In this document: positions 41,949 to 56,300 of the stretch, piece by piece
How the letters are laid out: every line of letters begins with the position of its first letter
How positions within the stretch are numbered: the stretch's first letter is position 1
From: Undaria pinnatifida
Taxonomy: Eukaryota; Sar; Phaeophyceae; Laminariales; Alariaceae
DNA: 64,000 nt
NCBI GenBank assembly: GCA_012845835.1
Contig: JABAKD010000010.1
Location: 9,233,599-9,297,598 of the forward strand
Reading direction: 5' to 3'
Notes under the pieces: generated by a model
Told to the model about the DNA's origin: nothing
Databases searched by the model: none
Seen by the model: the letters and a program-made list of their open reading frames with translations, nothing else
Translations under genes and position numbers: made by a program

Positions 41949-43894
41949 TTTGTCATTATACCTGGGTCCCCAGAGGGTGAAAAACGAACACGGTTTTCGA
42001 TCTACCTGGCACGTGCGCTAATGTTTTACTTTTTGCCCCAACCTCCTCCCGCCTGCTGGTGCAGTATGGTGTGGATAGCCCTTCGCCAGCTCGCGTAATC
42101 CAAGGGGTGTACCAAAGCTGCTGCTGCTGACGTACGCATGTTACACAAAGCGCTTGTTTTGGCGTTCACTGAAGGTGTTCCCCGTTAGGGAAACGGGTAC
42201 TACGCGTCCCATCCGAACCTAACACAATACAAATACCACGGCCGTATTCACATAATCTTGGAACAAGAAGAAATACGGGATACCCCCGTGGGAAGAATAT
42301 TCCGACCATTTTTCTCCAAAACAAGAGGGGATTTACAGCACGCAACAACAAAAAATGTGGCTTTGAAATCGTCTTGTCGAGATGCCTCCACACACGCAAA
42401 ACGCTGGGCGTTTCTGCACTCACCTCATTTGTCCAAGAAAAAGTCAGCTTGGAAACTTGTCAGGGTGCGCGCGCTTTCGGGTGTTACACAAAATATCAAA
42501 TCTCGTACGTACGAGAGGCACGTAGACACGGCGGTATATATGCCTTCTTCGAATATCGGCCAACCAAACAAAAAGCAGATCGGCGCACAACGAACAGAGA
42601 GAGGTGATAGCGGCGCAAGGCCGAAGACCGGGGACTCCCCTCCCCCCCCCTCCCCCCAGGCGGAGTGTATCTACGCAATACATACCCAACCAGTTGGTGG
42701 GGGCAATTTTCAACCTACGAGATATGTACCAACCGAATCTCTACTTACCACTGAAAATCATCCAATCTAATTCCAAGTATTTTCCATCTCAACAGTGGGC
42801 GCGAAAATTGTGCAAAAACTATCCAACTCTACGAGTACCCCAAGTAAGTTTCTCTCCCAACGTGTTTGCAACTGTAAAGGGAAATTCCGAGACGCTGCCC
42901 TGTACATATGGCGATCGCAAACGTTGTACTTGGAGGTATTGCATCTACGGTACTTCGATATTTCAAGTACACTGGTACAGCGAGGTACCCGGATTACGAG
43001 CGTCCATAATAAGAGAAAACGGACGCAAACGCGGGCAGATCGGCTCGTCACGCTTTGTGACGCCTTTACCAAAATCTACCAGGCACCACATACATGATAC
43101 TCGGTCTAATATATGAGCGGTGACACCTACGTGTTCCAAGGGGCTCTCTGAAATCGGGCGTCCCACCGCATCACAATACGCTAAAGGTCAAGGCAAGAGC
43201 CACGCAGCCTACATTTGGCCGAACGGCAACGACTGCTGCTACGACAGGCGCATTAGGGCGGGCACGTGGCTCCGCCGCGCCGATACAGGCATATCACCAC
43301 GGAAAATAACACGTAACAAGACAAAGGACCGGCCCCACCCCATAATTAAGAACAGCACGGCATCCCCACCTAGAATATATTTGACACGTAACAAACAAGC
43401 CGTACTGCCACAATCAATCGCACAGGGGTTAGTAGCCGAGCTGCTGGCTAAGATAGCTCGCGAGATCCGTGCTGATGAACAAGCACGCGCAAGAGAGAAA
43501 CACCCGAACACAAACACGTTTCCTCGGAAGGGCCACATTGCGAGGACAAAACATACCTACAGTAGCTCCTTGAGCCCCACCGCCGTATGTACAACTCGCA
43601 GTACGCGTAAAAAAGAAGAAACAAAAAATGTACGAGACACGTGCTTTCGGTTACGGCTTGTGGTCGCCGCGGATGGCACGGCAAGATATATCTATTCTAT
43701 GCACAATCGCAAAATTGCGACCCTCTGGCCCTTCGCAGCAAGTTCCGAGTGTCTTGAAAAAAAACAAGCGCCGCAGAAAGCAGTATCAAGTGTCGCACAA
43801 AAGACCAAAAATATGGATCTATCCCGTCTGAAGATGATCACCCGCCATAGTACCAGGCGTCACCCGGGCTATTATCCGCACCCCTTTCCTTAGC
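41949..43894. other. Gene-free stretch with long chance-like frames
   Basis: Three consecutive plus-strand frames (42258-42770, 42604-43116, 43120-43893) reach 170-257 codons but lack recognisable domains or splice context. See rejected items. Confidence 0.3.
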
Positions 43895-45112
43895 TCAGCT
43901 ATCCGTCATTTTCCCTCTCGCGCTAGAGTCTAACGGCGCCGGAGTCACGGGCTTCGGGGCGCCGCCCTCCCCGCCGCCTGTCACAACATCACCATCACCG
44001 AGCACGCCCTCAGCGAGAGTCACAAGTTGCGGAGCAACCCCCACGTCCCCGATCACAACATCTCCATCAGCGTGCACGTTTACATGCGGACCAACCCCCA
44101 CATCCTCGGCCACAACTCGTCCATCCGCGACAACGCTCTCCGCGGGAGTTACGGTCTTTGGGGTGCCGCCCTCGGTGCTGCCCTCGGTGCCGCCAATCGC
44201 AACATCTCCATCGTCGAGCACGCTCGCGGTGTGAGTCACATGCGAAGCAACGCCTACGTCCTCTGTGTCAACATCTCCATCAGCGTGAGTCACATGACGC
44301 GGAGCAACTCCCCCGTCTTCCGTCACAGCATCTCCATCAGTCAGCACGCTCTCCGGGGGAGGTGCAGTTTTCGGGGCGCCTCCCTCCTCGTCGCCGTTCA
44401 ATACACCTCCAACGGGAACCACGATCTCGGCTAGGGTCACGTACTGCGGAGCAACCCCTACGTGTTCTGGCACAACATCTCCATCAGCGACCACGCTCTC
44501 CGCGGGAGTCATGGGCTTCACGGCGCCACCCTCCGTACCGCCATTCGCAGCATCTCCACCGTCGACCACGCTCTCGTCGAAAGTCGTACGGTTCGGATCA
44601 GCCTCCACGTCTTCGGCCACCCTCCCGCCCGCAACCTCCGTCCCGCTGTCGATGTGCCCAACACCACCACCACCACCACCCTGCCGTTGTCGGTTGTCCC
44701 CCTCCGATCCTACCGCAGCAACTCCTGTAGCACGCCCCGGCGCGCGTGGCGGCGCAGCTCCGGCAGCGTGCCCCGGAGCGCTCGGCGACGTAGGCAAGGC
44801 AACCCTAGCGTGTTCCTGCGCCGGTCGTTGATGCTGCTGCCGCTGATGCCGGCTTTGCTCTGCCGGGTCGGCCAAGTCCCCAGCTTGACGCACGTGACTC
44901 CCCGGCACAGAACCCCCCCCCGCCGGAGCCGACACGTCCGCCGCCGTGTGCCGGACGGCGGGGGGACGGGGGTCTGCGGGGCGGTTCGGGCGGGACACGA
45001 CGTACATTCCGCGGGTGCTGAGATGCTCTCGACGCGCGCGCGAGGGTATGACCCTGCTTCGCGTCCGAGTCTTTCGGATGGGCGGGGGTGGAGTCGGGAG
45101 CTTGTCCACCGG
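43895..45112 (-). CDS. Repetitive terminal exon, probably of the MgtC-like gene
   Basis: Acceptor CGCCTCCTCGCGTCAG after a long pyrimidine run, phase 0. Pro/Arg-rich start, then about 240 residues of imperfect repeats with TPAESVVADGDVV, EDVGVAP and GGAPKxVT motifs, ending KMTDS at TAG 43895-43897. The open frame extends 5' of this acceptor to 45271. Confidence 0.5.
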   Translation of the reverse strand, partial: PVDKLPTPPPPIRKTRTRSRVIPSRARREHLSTRGMYVVSRPNRPADPRPPAVRHTAADVSAPAGGGSVPGSHVRQAGDLADPAEQSRHQRQQHQRPAQEHARVALPTSPSAPGHAAGAAPPRAPGRATGVAAVGSEGDNRQRQGGGGGGVGHIDSGTEVAGGRVAEDVEADPNRTTFDESVVDGGDAANGGTEGGAVKPMTPAESVVADGDVVPEHVGVAPQYVTLAEIVVPVGGVLNGDEEGGAPKTAPPPESVLTDGDAVTEDGGVAPRHVTHADGDVDTEDVGVASHVTHTASVLDDGDVAIGGTEGSTEGGTPKTVTPAESVVADGRVVAEDVGVGPHVNVHADGDVVIGDVGVAPQLVTLAEGVLGDGDVVTGGGEGGAPKPVTPAPLDSSARGKMTDS

Positions 45113-48100
45113 CTGACGCGAGGAGGCGCGGGAGAGGGGTGGGAGGTTTGGGGGTGGGGCGAGTGGGGGGGGGGGGGCGGTGAGGTGTGGTGGCGCAGAT
45201 GGGCACTCACGTTCGGGGAGGGGGGGGGGCGTTCGAGCTGCGGTCAATTCAGACATAATTCGCATTACCACACGCGAGAGGGGCCTAGAGATGTGTCAGA
45301 TATGTAACCGAAACATCGCCGTTACCACACGAGAGAGGAGTGGATATTTCGTCAGATAAGGAAACTCAAACACGACTCTTTCGACATTCGGTGCAGCCGC
45401 CATGGAATTCGGTTGAGCGCATCGCAACTCATCGGGTTGTGTAGAGCATGTGCTCATTCGAGTGCTACTCAGCGGGTACAACGGCGTGCAGGGTCTATAC
45501 GAGTATCAGCTAAGTTTCTTGCCGATACTGGTTGTGTCCGTTTGTGCGTCCACGCAAACGTTGCGACCGCTTTCACTGGCGAGCAAGCAGGGGAATGGGT
45601 CCTATCAGACACCACACTAACATCGGGTCGTTTTGCTCACACACTGCGTCCTGTCTAAGTACGAAGAGTACAACCGTGACACGCCTTCGCGATTTCGTTA
45701 CACAGAGAAAATTCCAGCTGGAAAAATGCTCACAGTTTTCCTTCTTCCACCTCCCCTCTCATCATCAGGGTCAACGCCAACGACACAAGCACGAGCAAGA
45801 AAACCAAAAAACACAAACGCACAAACGCTCTACTGCACCTTTTCTTATCTTCCCTTGCTTGTGTACATTCCGATTTTCGTATCCAGTACGTTCGGCAGTG
45901 CATGGCCTGTTCTCCTTACTGTATCGCGAGGTACACACCAGGCACATCTTTGGCTCGTAGTTTGCGACCAGAGCTTGTATCCTCCTAGACTAATAATTAG
46001 CACGGACACTGGATGGGCTGGATATCGGTGGGTAAAACACAACAGTTGAATGTGAAGATAATACACACACCCCCTCTTTTCTTCAGGGTCAACGAGCAAC
46101 AAAATCATCGCTAGCAACACACAAGAAAAAAAAAATCGCATACACACACCAGGAGACCCCGTCACCTTAGTCGGAGACCCAGGCCACGCCTCGTCGAAAA
46201 ACGGATCATAAATGTGCTTCTCGTCGACCTCGCCGCCATCATAGTCATCGCTATCGTCCGAATCTTCCCCTCTCTGCACGCCCACAGCTTTCCGCTTCTC
46301 GGGGGGGGGTATCGGGCCGTCATCATCCGGCGACATCGCTCTCTTAAAGTCCTCCTCAGCTTTAGCCCTGAACTCCGCCTTATTCGCGTTTATCTCAGCA
46401 AGGATGGTGTCCGCCGACTCTTCCACCTCCACGGGCGCCTTCTCCCGATCACCTTTAGCCGGTTCCTTCTCCTCTTGCTCCTTGTCCTTGCCACCCTCGT
46501 TCCCGTCGTCGTCCGCGTTGCCGCTTTCTTTTTTCGCTTCCTCTGCCTCGGCGGCCGCCACCGCAGCGGCGGCGGCTGCAGCCGCCGCCGCCGCCTTTTG
46601 GGCCAGTCGCGGTCTCACAATCGCACGCAGTCGGTACCACTGAGTGCGAACGTGCGCGGTTTAGCAGGGACAACGGGAGACAGATGGGCACGGAAGGAAG
46701 AGCCAAGCAATGTGGTATAAGGGGTATAAGGGATACTTGCCGCAGCCTGGGCCGCTGGCAGCATTTGGCCCTGACGACAATGACGTACCAGCGTAGCAGC
46801 ACAAACGTCGATTACTCACAAACAGCCAAATAAGCAGTAAAATACATAACTTTTACCGTCCCTACGCATGCCGTTTCCTGCATGAACGGCAAACCTTACC
46901 CTACTGGGGAGGTGTATAACAGCCGAGCCCTCATGCCGAGATGCATGACGAACCAAGAACACATTTTTGCCCGCTACCTATGCGTACAGCCACGCTCAAA
47001 CCACCCCGGCATCACACCCGTACAGCACCAGCAGAAAGGGGGAACTTTCGTACACCCCCTTGACTTTCATTTCTTTTGCGGCGTTTTCCCTCGGGGGTGC
47101 GTTGTATCCTCCCTCCCAGGTTTGATTTTTTTTTTTTCTTAGTCCCTGGGATGGGGTTTTCCTGTATGTAGGCGTCGTTAATTTAAATTCTTCCATTGCA
47201 TATGTTCTATTATACTCGGTTCTGCAAAACCTCTACATTTCCCTTTAGCTGCTGCAAAAAATTATCCTACACTAATTCCAAGTTGATTGCCCCAAAAACG
47301 TGCATGCAACTGTAAGGCGGTTAAAAACCCCTTTGGGACTTCAGGGGGAAGCTTTGTCGGAAAAAACTGACGGCTACGGCAGCATCGACTACTCCTTTTT
47401 GTTGCAAGTAGTCTGGTGCGCTCGCGTGCATTTTTGTTTTCGCCCGCATGATCAGTGCGGTTCATTGCATGGCAAAATCCCCTTGCCGCATTTGCAATGT
47501 GCATCTCTGTCTCGTAGTTGGTGGCCACAGCAGTAGCAGAGCTCGTCTCTCCAGGAGGCATTGGCACGGACACTGGTTGTGCTGGATGTCGATGGGTGGA
47601 AAGAAAAGTCACTTTTCCGGTGAGCATACATGGGTCCTGACATGGTTCAACACCCCGTACACCACACCTTGGATTGAAGGGACTGCTGCACTCTGGAGAT
47701 CTTCAGGATAGCGACCGTCAAGACAGCCCCCAACGTCGCCGTAAAGAACAGCCCGGCTCCGCAAGCCATGCCGAGCCCTGCGGTGATCCAGATGGCGCTC
47801 GCCGTAGTCAATCCCCTCACATCACCGTCGACATCGTTCGCGCTCTGTCTCCCGCGGAGACTCTCCTTAGCGGACGTTGTGATGACCTTTTGGACATGCG
47901 ATGAGAGTCGGACCGTGGGCGAGACGTTTATTATCGGTGGGCGGGGGGGGAAGAGGGGAGGGAGGGGCAATGCAACCAACCGCGCGAGAATCGTGAGCGA
48001 AGAGAGAGTTGTCTAAATCTAACCCTAACAAGTCCTAACCCCGACCACCTGCAGACTTTCTCGGAAGGAATACGTCATGAAGAGGTAGTGTGGACTATCA

Positions 48101-51100
48101 ACCATTTGTCCAAGAGGGGCCAAGTCGCATCCTATTATCAATTATTAATAAAAGTTAAAATACACTACCGCTGTGAGATCGAGGATTTTGTCGAAACTCG
48201 TCGTTGCAAGCTGTGTGTGACACTACAGAATGGTCGCGCGAGTTGCGGGGTGTGAATGTCCTTATGAAGGATAATAGGTCGGCGACTTCCATAAGTACCA
48301 ACGATTACCAGGGTCAACAGGGTGATGCGAAAACCTTCAAGTTCGTGCCTGGAATTACATCCACTGCACTATTATTGTCTTGTTCGGGTTATTACGAACG
48401 AATGCGAGTTTCAAACTGTGACCGCACCCATAAAATGGGGACCCGTTTCGAGCAGCCTACAGCGTCCCCCGACCACCAACGAACACAAGTCAACGACAAT
48501 TACAACTACGCAGCTGATGGAGTTCCTAGATACAGTTGTATTAACTTAGACTTGGATTACCAGGGGGCGGAGGGGGGGGGGGGGGGGCGAGCGAGCGAGC
48601 GGAAACCATGAGCGAAGAGAGGGCTGTCGAACCATATACGGTTGTCTAATATATACAACTCGATTCCTATAAAGTAACCCCGACCTCTTGGGGCAATGTC
48701 TTGTGTAAACAAGAATTGAGGAGAAAGTGTGGACTATCAACCATTTTGTTCAAGTTGGGCCAAGCCGTACACACGGAGTTAAGATATCGGCGATCAGACA
48801 CCCAACTACAAATATTATACTTAGGGCATAGCTACTACTGCTTGTACATCGTAGAAGGGATATTGCAGTCGACGACTTCCACACCTTCGCGCAGTGAGCG
48901 CGACACGGAGCTCTTGCACATCACGTGCGTTGCGCCGGACAACGATCAAGGGTAAAAGAAGACGCTTCAAAGCAGAGCGCGTTTCACTTCTGTTATGACT
49001 ACAAAACCTACGATGACTACGTTGGTCCAGACATGCTTCCCAAGTCTCTTATCACGTACCTGGTACTATTGTGATAAGCACGCCGCCGCCGCCAAATCCA
49101 CACGCGTATCCCCCCCGCCCGTCCAAACGAAGGTAGGGTACCAAAAAATTACAACCATTCTTAAACCGAGAAGGTGAAGTGATTTGTGTGATATCACTGG
49201 TCACTGGTCACAACATTTCGGTGGCTCGCTTTGGCTAGAAGGCAAGTTGCACGCAACAACCCGTCAAGAGGTTTCTTGTGATGCCACAGGGTTTTTCGGG
49301 GCTCGATTTTGGCGAGGGGCTCGATTTTTGGCGAGAAGGCGGTCTTCGATAATAAAGCGGCCTGACACTGACAGCCCACTCACCCCAGCACCGATGAAGC
49401 CAACGCCAGACGCAACGCTAGCAGCTACGCGCGCCTGGTCCGCTCTCGAAAAACCGAACTGCGACACCAACGTGAACGTGCACGCGCCCATGGCCACGAG
49501 AGACCTTCGGAACGACACAAGACGACACAGCAACGGAGAGGGTTCGAGGAAGCAGCCGAGGGGGCAGGGCGGGTAGAGGGGGGGGAGGGGGGTGTTCGAG
49601 GTGGTGAAAAAGAGCGTCGCATGAGGCAGCGAGCGGGGAGCCGGAGGGGGGGGTGGGGGGAAAGTGGTACAGAGGCTGCCGACAATCTTACCCGGTGTGG
49701 TCGTACGTGGCAAGGTATTTGTGTCTTTTCTCGTAGGAAGACGGGACCATCAACGCTAACGATTAAAGAAAAAACGGAGGGTGGGTGAACCCCGTTGCTC
49801 TATGATAGCAGAATGCTCTGTAAATATCGGGTACATGGTATGCACTACTGGGGCCAATTGGAGCGTGTTACCTATCAGGTGTCTTGCTATTTGAAGCAAG
49901 GTTAGGCACGTACGGACCAGTGGTCGGAAGCTCTCACAAGCTGCGAGCGGGCAGGCCTGGTGGATGGGCCTTGTCATCTCACGGTCCGGGGTATCACCCA
50001 AAAAACATGGGTACCCTGGTGCACAACACCATTGTGTAAACAAACTCGTGCAACACATTTTGGACAATTTGTACCAATATCTCGCAAGTTGTCCCAGGCC
50101 CAACCTAATTCCTACCTTAACTGTAACCTATCGGAGATGGCATGTATAGAGAGACTTGAGTGCTATCATGTCCTATAAAAAAAAAATGGGGTGAAATATG
50201 GCACCCGGGGGGGGGGGGGCGTTTGCACACAGGCGTTCACAACCATAGGGGACGCATTTATTGCCCACGAAACACTCTCACAGGGGGCAGTTTGAGGCAA
50301 GATGACACGACCCTAGCGAAGAGACCACAGGCCCCAGCTGTACCAATCCTGCGAGGCAAAACCTGAGAGAAGGCTCTCGGCGAAAACATAATCGAAAAGG
50401 ACCTGACACAAGCTCCAAAAGGGACAATTTGACATTTCTGGCAACTCCTGGTTCGTTTTTTTTCTCGATTGTTGTGCGATATGCTACTTTTGGACCACGC
50501 CGTGAGACATCGCCGAGCGTGTTTGTCCACCAAGCTGCACCTTCGCACCGGTCCTATCACACAGAGCACGTAGGAAGAGACCGTTTGGGAATCGCCGTCG
50601 CGTGGGCAGAGAAATCGCCTGCGATGATGAAAAATTGATTAGTTTCTACTCGACGGCGGCTCGAGTGTACGAAATCCGTTGCAAGTACACGTGGAAATAA
50701 TGTTGTGGGGTTGAATTTGAGCGCCAAAAAAAAGAAGAAAAATAAATCACAACAACAAGAGAAGCAAAATCCCACAATACCTGTTATATGAATGGAACGA
50801 CCTGAAGCGAATATCAATTTTTCATCATCGCAGGCGATTTCTCTGCCCACGCGACGGCGATTCCCAAACGGTCTCTTCCTACGTGCTCTGTGTGATAGGG
50901 CCGGTGCGAGGGTGCAGCTCTTGGTGGACAAACACACTCGGCGAGGTGTCACGGCGTGGTCCAAAAGTGGCATATCGTACAACAATCGAGAAAAAAAACA
51001 AACCAGGAGCTGCCAGGAATATCAAGCTGTCCCTGTTGGAGCTTGTGTCAGTCAGGTCTCGTCGACTATGTTTTCGCCGAGAGCCTTCTCCATGGTGTTG

Positions 51101-51693
51101 CCTCGCAGGATTGGTACAGCTGGGGCGTGTGGTCTCTCCGCTAGAGTCATGTCGGGCTGCCTCAAACTGCTCTCTTTGAGGGTATTTCGTGGGCGATAAA
51201 TGCGTCCCCTATGGGTGTGAACGCCTGTATACAAACAACCCCCCCGGGTGTCCTGTTGTGCCCAAAGTTCACTTTTTTCCCGAGATGACACCCAAGGCTG
51301 GCTATATATACGTCATCTCCCATAGGCTGTAACCCCAACCTCAACCCCAACCCCTTGAGAATCTCGAGGTCGGCAGCGCCCGTCGCGCGGCTCCGCCGCG
51401 TGTATCGGTTGCGTTTTTCCACAAAAACGGGCGGCTAAGTGGCCAGGCTCGACACCCGCGACGCTGATTGGTCAACTCAGCCTCGTACCGGTTTTTGACA
51501 CCAACTCCTCGCGGTACATCGTACCGCGGCTTCTCGGCTCGGCCGTCACCGTTTCCTGACGCGAGCCATAACGCTTTCTGTCGCAAAATACACACGCGGA
51601 TCGATTATGCCCCAGGATCTTCACGGCCTATAGCCTTTAGTATTAATGGTAGTAGTAGTAGTAGTAGTAGTAGTAGTAATAGTAGAAGTAGTG

Positions 51694-51724
<31 letters not shown>

Positions 51725-53340
51725 CAGTAGTAGCAGTAGTAGCAGTAGCAGTAGTAGTAACAGCATTAGTAGTGGTAGTAGTGGTAGTAGCAGTAGCAGC
51801 AGCAGTTTGTAGGTACCGCGTCATACGCGACACCAACTGAACAATACACCAACTAAACAATCACAATTTGGACCACATGCATCAAGTAGTGGCGGGTTGA
51901 GGCGGGAACACTTTCCATCTAGCTCTTTCTCGGGGGATAAATGTGAAAAGGTCCTCGATCCCAGAACGGCCGAAGTCGCGAAGATGTCGAGGCGGAGGAT
52001 CCCTGGAGCCTTGGTCCCTTGTCACCACCGTTACGGTCGGTGTAGCCGAGCGTTTTCTTTAGTTTGTTTAGCAAGGAGAGGTGCCAGAGCTCAGTCTAAC
52101 CAAGCGGGGTCATGGAGGCTATCCCTACATGCCTCGCCTCTCGGTCTGGTTCCGTGCCGTGCTTTTCAGTTAGGTGCACGACGGAAGATCTCGTCAGAAT
52201 ATTGTACCAGATTTAGGACCAACCCTTTATGAAAACAGAGGGGTCTCAGAAATGATATCGGAAACGGGCAGGCTCTTTTAGGCCTGACGTTGGAGGTATC
52301 CATCCGTATACATGCGTAATCTGAATTCTACGATCTATACGTTATACGTCCTGTCATGTTCATCACATAAACGAGAAGCAAATCAAGATTTTTGGTTCCC
52401 TTCAAACACAGCAGTGCCAACGCGTTGAACATGACCTCCAACTTACGGCAAATTCTCCTCCCACGTACGCGGCACATACCGAAATTGTTGCCGCCAACAA
52501 TCAACAATCGGCCAACCAACTGCTGTACAACAACCAAAAGTGCGGCTGACATCCGCTGGTCAACACATGTGACGTACTATGAGTGAATACGCGTAGCACC
52601 ATTACATATGGGTGGAAAACTATTAAATATACCATGTGTCTCTCTTTTCGCCTTGCGACGCCCCCGGCATTTCACGTTACCCACATCCCGAAGGGAAACC
52701 TTGTACCGCTCTATCGTATCAAGTGAATGGTTTGCGGGTGGATGGCTTGGTCAGGGTTGTTGGTACTTTTGGTTAAATGCGTACCTGGTAAGTAGGTTTT
52801 CTCTACCTGAGGGTGGTCTTATTATTATCATATGACATGGTCAGTAGAACCCGCATAGAGGGCGGGGGTTATATTGAGGATGATATTATCACACGATAAT
52901 AAAAAAAACAGGCGGGTTGTAATTATCATTGTTATACATGTATTATTATATATACAGCCATTCTGCGTACCTTTACTGTTATAATCCAAATAGATGGGGA
53001 TGTAGGAAGAAAGGTTTTTCTATAAAGCACAGAATAAAAACAGCAGTCAGGCCATTTCTTAAGCAGTCGGAGTTGTCAGTCGAAAACGGCCTTTTTCGAC
53101 TGAAGCCCAAATCGGGCTTTCTTACGCAGTCGAAAAAGAGCTTTTTCGACTGAGAATTCCCACTGGCGGATCCAGTCGAAAAACTCGACGTTTTCGACTG
53201 GATCCTCCAGTCGAAAAACTCTGTCGAAAAAGTTTTACACGTGTTTTTTGAACCGATCGCATCGCCCATCCCACCGCCAAACACACACCCATGCGGCCAC
53301 ACCGCCACACACCCATATCAGGTACCAAACTGCAGTATCA

Positions 53341-53374
<34 letters not shown>

Positions 53375-56300
53375 CTCACATTAACCGGCATAATCAAGTC
53401 CGTGGGCACAGGACAGGCTCCAGTCACTCTGGAGTTGAGGAATACCCTAGGGAAAAACACAAACAACCCAAGGTGGTACACGCATATATCACAGCTGACG
53501 CAATTCATGCCTCCACCAGAAACATATAAAAGTGAAATCGGAAGACAGTCTACGATGTGCCAGGTCTATACCTTGTGCATACGTCTCATCAATCGCGCCT
53601 GGAAAAACCGACTATACGGCTTGCCACCCAAGAAAGACTACCACGTATATATTACACGTAGTATCTATCACTACGGATACGCACGACAGACGCGAGTCAA
53701 TTGGAAAAAAGAAACAAAGAACAAATAAGGAGAGAAAGGAAAGGAAAGAAAAGAGAAGAAAGCGAAAAAAGAAAACGAAAAAGGAAAAAGAAAGAAAAAA
53801 AAAGACAAGAAAAGCAAGAAAAGGCAAGACAAGAAGAGGAAGCAAGGAAAGGAAAAGAGAAAAAAAATGTCATACTAGCAGACCCTAGGAACTGACTAAA
53901 GACGGAATTGGTCTCATAGATAGAGGTCATACAAGGCGCTGACGCTGGCTTGGCTATCCCTGCTGTTGCTTCTCGCAGCAAGTCAGCGTGGCGCATTCCT
54001 AGTTCCGCTCGCCAGCAGCGTGTATCACACAACGGCAGCAGCGCGCGGTCTCGATCCCATGCTGCCAACAACGGCTACGCCTGTAGCTTTGGCGGCTCTC
54101 GGCTGAGTGCAACTCCACGAACGTAGCTTTGGCGGCTTTCGGCTAAGCCCAAAGCCACCAACTCGCTGGGACGAAGGTTCGTCGAGCCGTTGCTCGCGGA
54201 GACAGCGCGAAGCACAGAGCTGCCAACCTATTTCGCCTGCTGTACAGCAGTGGTACTCCCTCACACCAACCGCCTCTAGGAAGAGCACAAAAACTATAAA
54301 ATCAACTCGACTGCCGATAAGAAGGACCAGAAGAAGCCAGTCAAAAAAAAGTCCAGTCGAAAAGGGCCGTTTTCGACTGGCGGAATCCGACTGCATAAGA
54401 AATGCCCTCAGAGTGTGATTATCATACATGTATACGTACAATTGTCAAGAATTTTTTTCTTCGGGCATACAGTATCTCTTTGTGCTCGCACCTTTGTCCG
54501 AAAGGTCGGATGGGGTGAGCACAATTCGACCGTCGAGGCCACGATGCCGGAGGTTTGGGCGCGATCCGTGCAGTGTGATGCGCGTGGCAAGCCTTTTAAA
54601 CTATTTTGGCCTTGGGCACACTAGAGGCAAATCCCCGGGTTTCCGCAACATCACCGGGGTTTGGGTGTCTGCATCCCCTATCCCCGTGTACGCAAGATTT
54701 GGATGCCAACCGGGTTTTTCTGCTCGTAGAGGGTACTACACGTACATTTCCCTACTTTGCACAGAGCACCACGCTACGATCCTGCCGCCCAGCAGCAGTC
54801 CAGCCCCCTAGCAGCAGCCTGCAACTCTATGCGCGTGTGGCTGCTGTTGTAGCAGGTGATTACTTTGATCGGAGCCTGCGATGCTCTACCCGCCTATAAG
54901 CCACTACCTCTCACTGCTGCTGCTTCTGCTGATTCTGTCAAGTGACATGCCGACGTAAAGTGTAAGGATCGTTTAAATATCACATTAGCACTCAAATGGT
55001 CCTTATATTTATGTCTATATTGGTGTGCTTCTTATAAGATATCGAACCAAACCAAGAGAGCACAACGCTACAACTCTGCCGCACAGCGCCCAGCAGCAGT
55101 TCAGCCCCCTAGCAGCAGCAGCCTGCAACTCTATGCGCGTGTGGCTGCTGTTGTAGTAGGTGATTACTTTGATCGGAGCCTGCGACGCTCTACCCGCCTC
55201 TACGCCACTACCTCTCGCTGCTGCTGCTGCTTCTGCTGCTGTTTCTGCTGCTTCTGTCAAGTGACATGCCGACGTAAAGTGTAAGGATCGTTTGAATATC
55301 ACATTAGAACCCAAACGGTACTTATATTCAAGTTCATGTTTGTGTGCTTATTATTATAAAAAATGAAAATACACTCCAGCTGTGAGATCGAAGATTTCGT
55401 CGAAACTCATCTTTGCAAGCTGTGTGCGATACTCCGATCGCGCGCATTACGAGTTGTGTGTCCTCATTAAGGATATAGGTCGGCGACTCCCCTTACAACT
55501 ACAGTGTAGCTATCAGGGTCAACAGGGTGATTTTAGTCAGTCTGTGCGCGGAAACTATAAAACCCGTTTCTGAGGGGGACAAAATCTGACAGCTGTGGAG
55601 GGAAATGTATCCTTTTATCAAGTGAATCTTGTAAGTCGTAATAACCGGTGAGATATCGTACCATACCAAGAGAGCACAACGCTACAACTCTGCCGCACAG
55701 CAGCAACGGTAGGCAACACCTTTTACGTAAGGTCACAGATGACAGACAGCAGACAACATGCGGAGAGCACAACGCTAGCCTGCGATGCTCTACCCGCCTA
55801 TACGCCACTACCTCTCGCTGCTGCTGCTACTGCTGCTTCTACTGCTTCTGTCAAGTGACATGCCGGCGTAAAGTGTAAGGACCGTTTGAATATCATATTA
55901 GTACTCAAACGATTCTTATATTCATGTTCATGTTGGTGTGCTTCGTATGTGATATCGTACCATATCAAGAGAGCACAACGCTACAACTCTATACCCCATA
56001 GCAGCAGCGGTAGGCAACACGATTTATGTAAGATCGCAGATGACAGACAGCAGACAACATGCGGAGAGCACAACGCTACAATCCTGCCGCACAGCAGCAG
56101 CGGTAGGTGACACCATTTATGTGCGCTTGGCGTGTCCTCGCTATGCTGCGGCGAGTTGCTTGTGTCGGAGCCTGTCATAATTTGTCACCCCACCATACCA
56201 CACGTTTCTGCTGTGCTGCCGCTCTGGGTGCGCGTGTCCATCGATGCGGAGACATGGGGAACTTTCTTTGTACTAGTAATAATTTAGATACCAACCCGTA

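Noticed and set aside
42258-43893. Three successive plus-strand open frames of 170, 170 and 257 codons
   Set aside because: No recognisable domain, mutually overlapping frames, no splice pattern, and composition like the surrounding non-coding DNA. Transcript data could still rescue the 257-codon frame.
44027-45307. Long plus-strand frames (135, 190 and 281 codons) opposite the MgtC-like tail exon
   Set aside because: GC-rich repeat keeps several frames open. The minus frame fits splice sites and phase with neighbouring exons; the plus frames do not.
51468-51860. Poly-Ser, poly-Val and poly-Thr open frames
   Set aside because: Translations of the GTA/GCA microsatellite in different frames.
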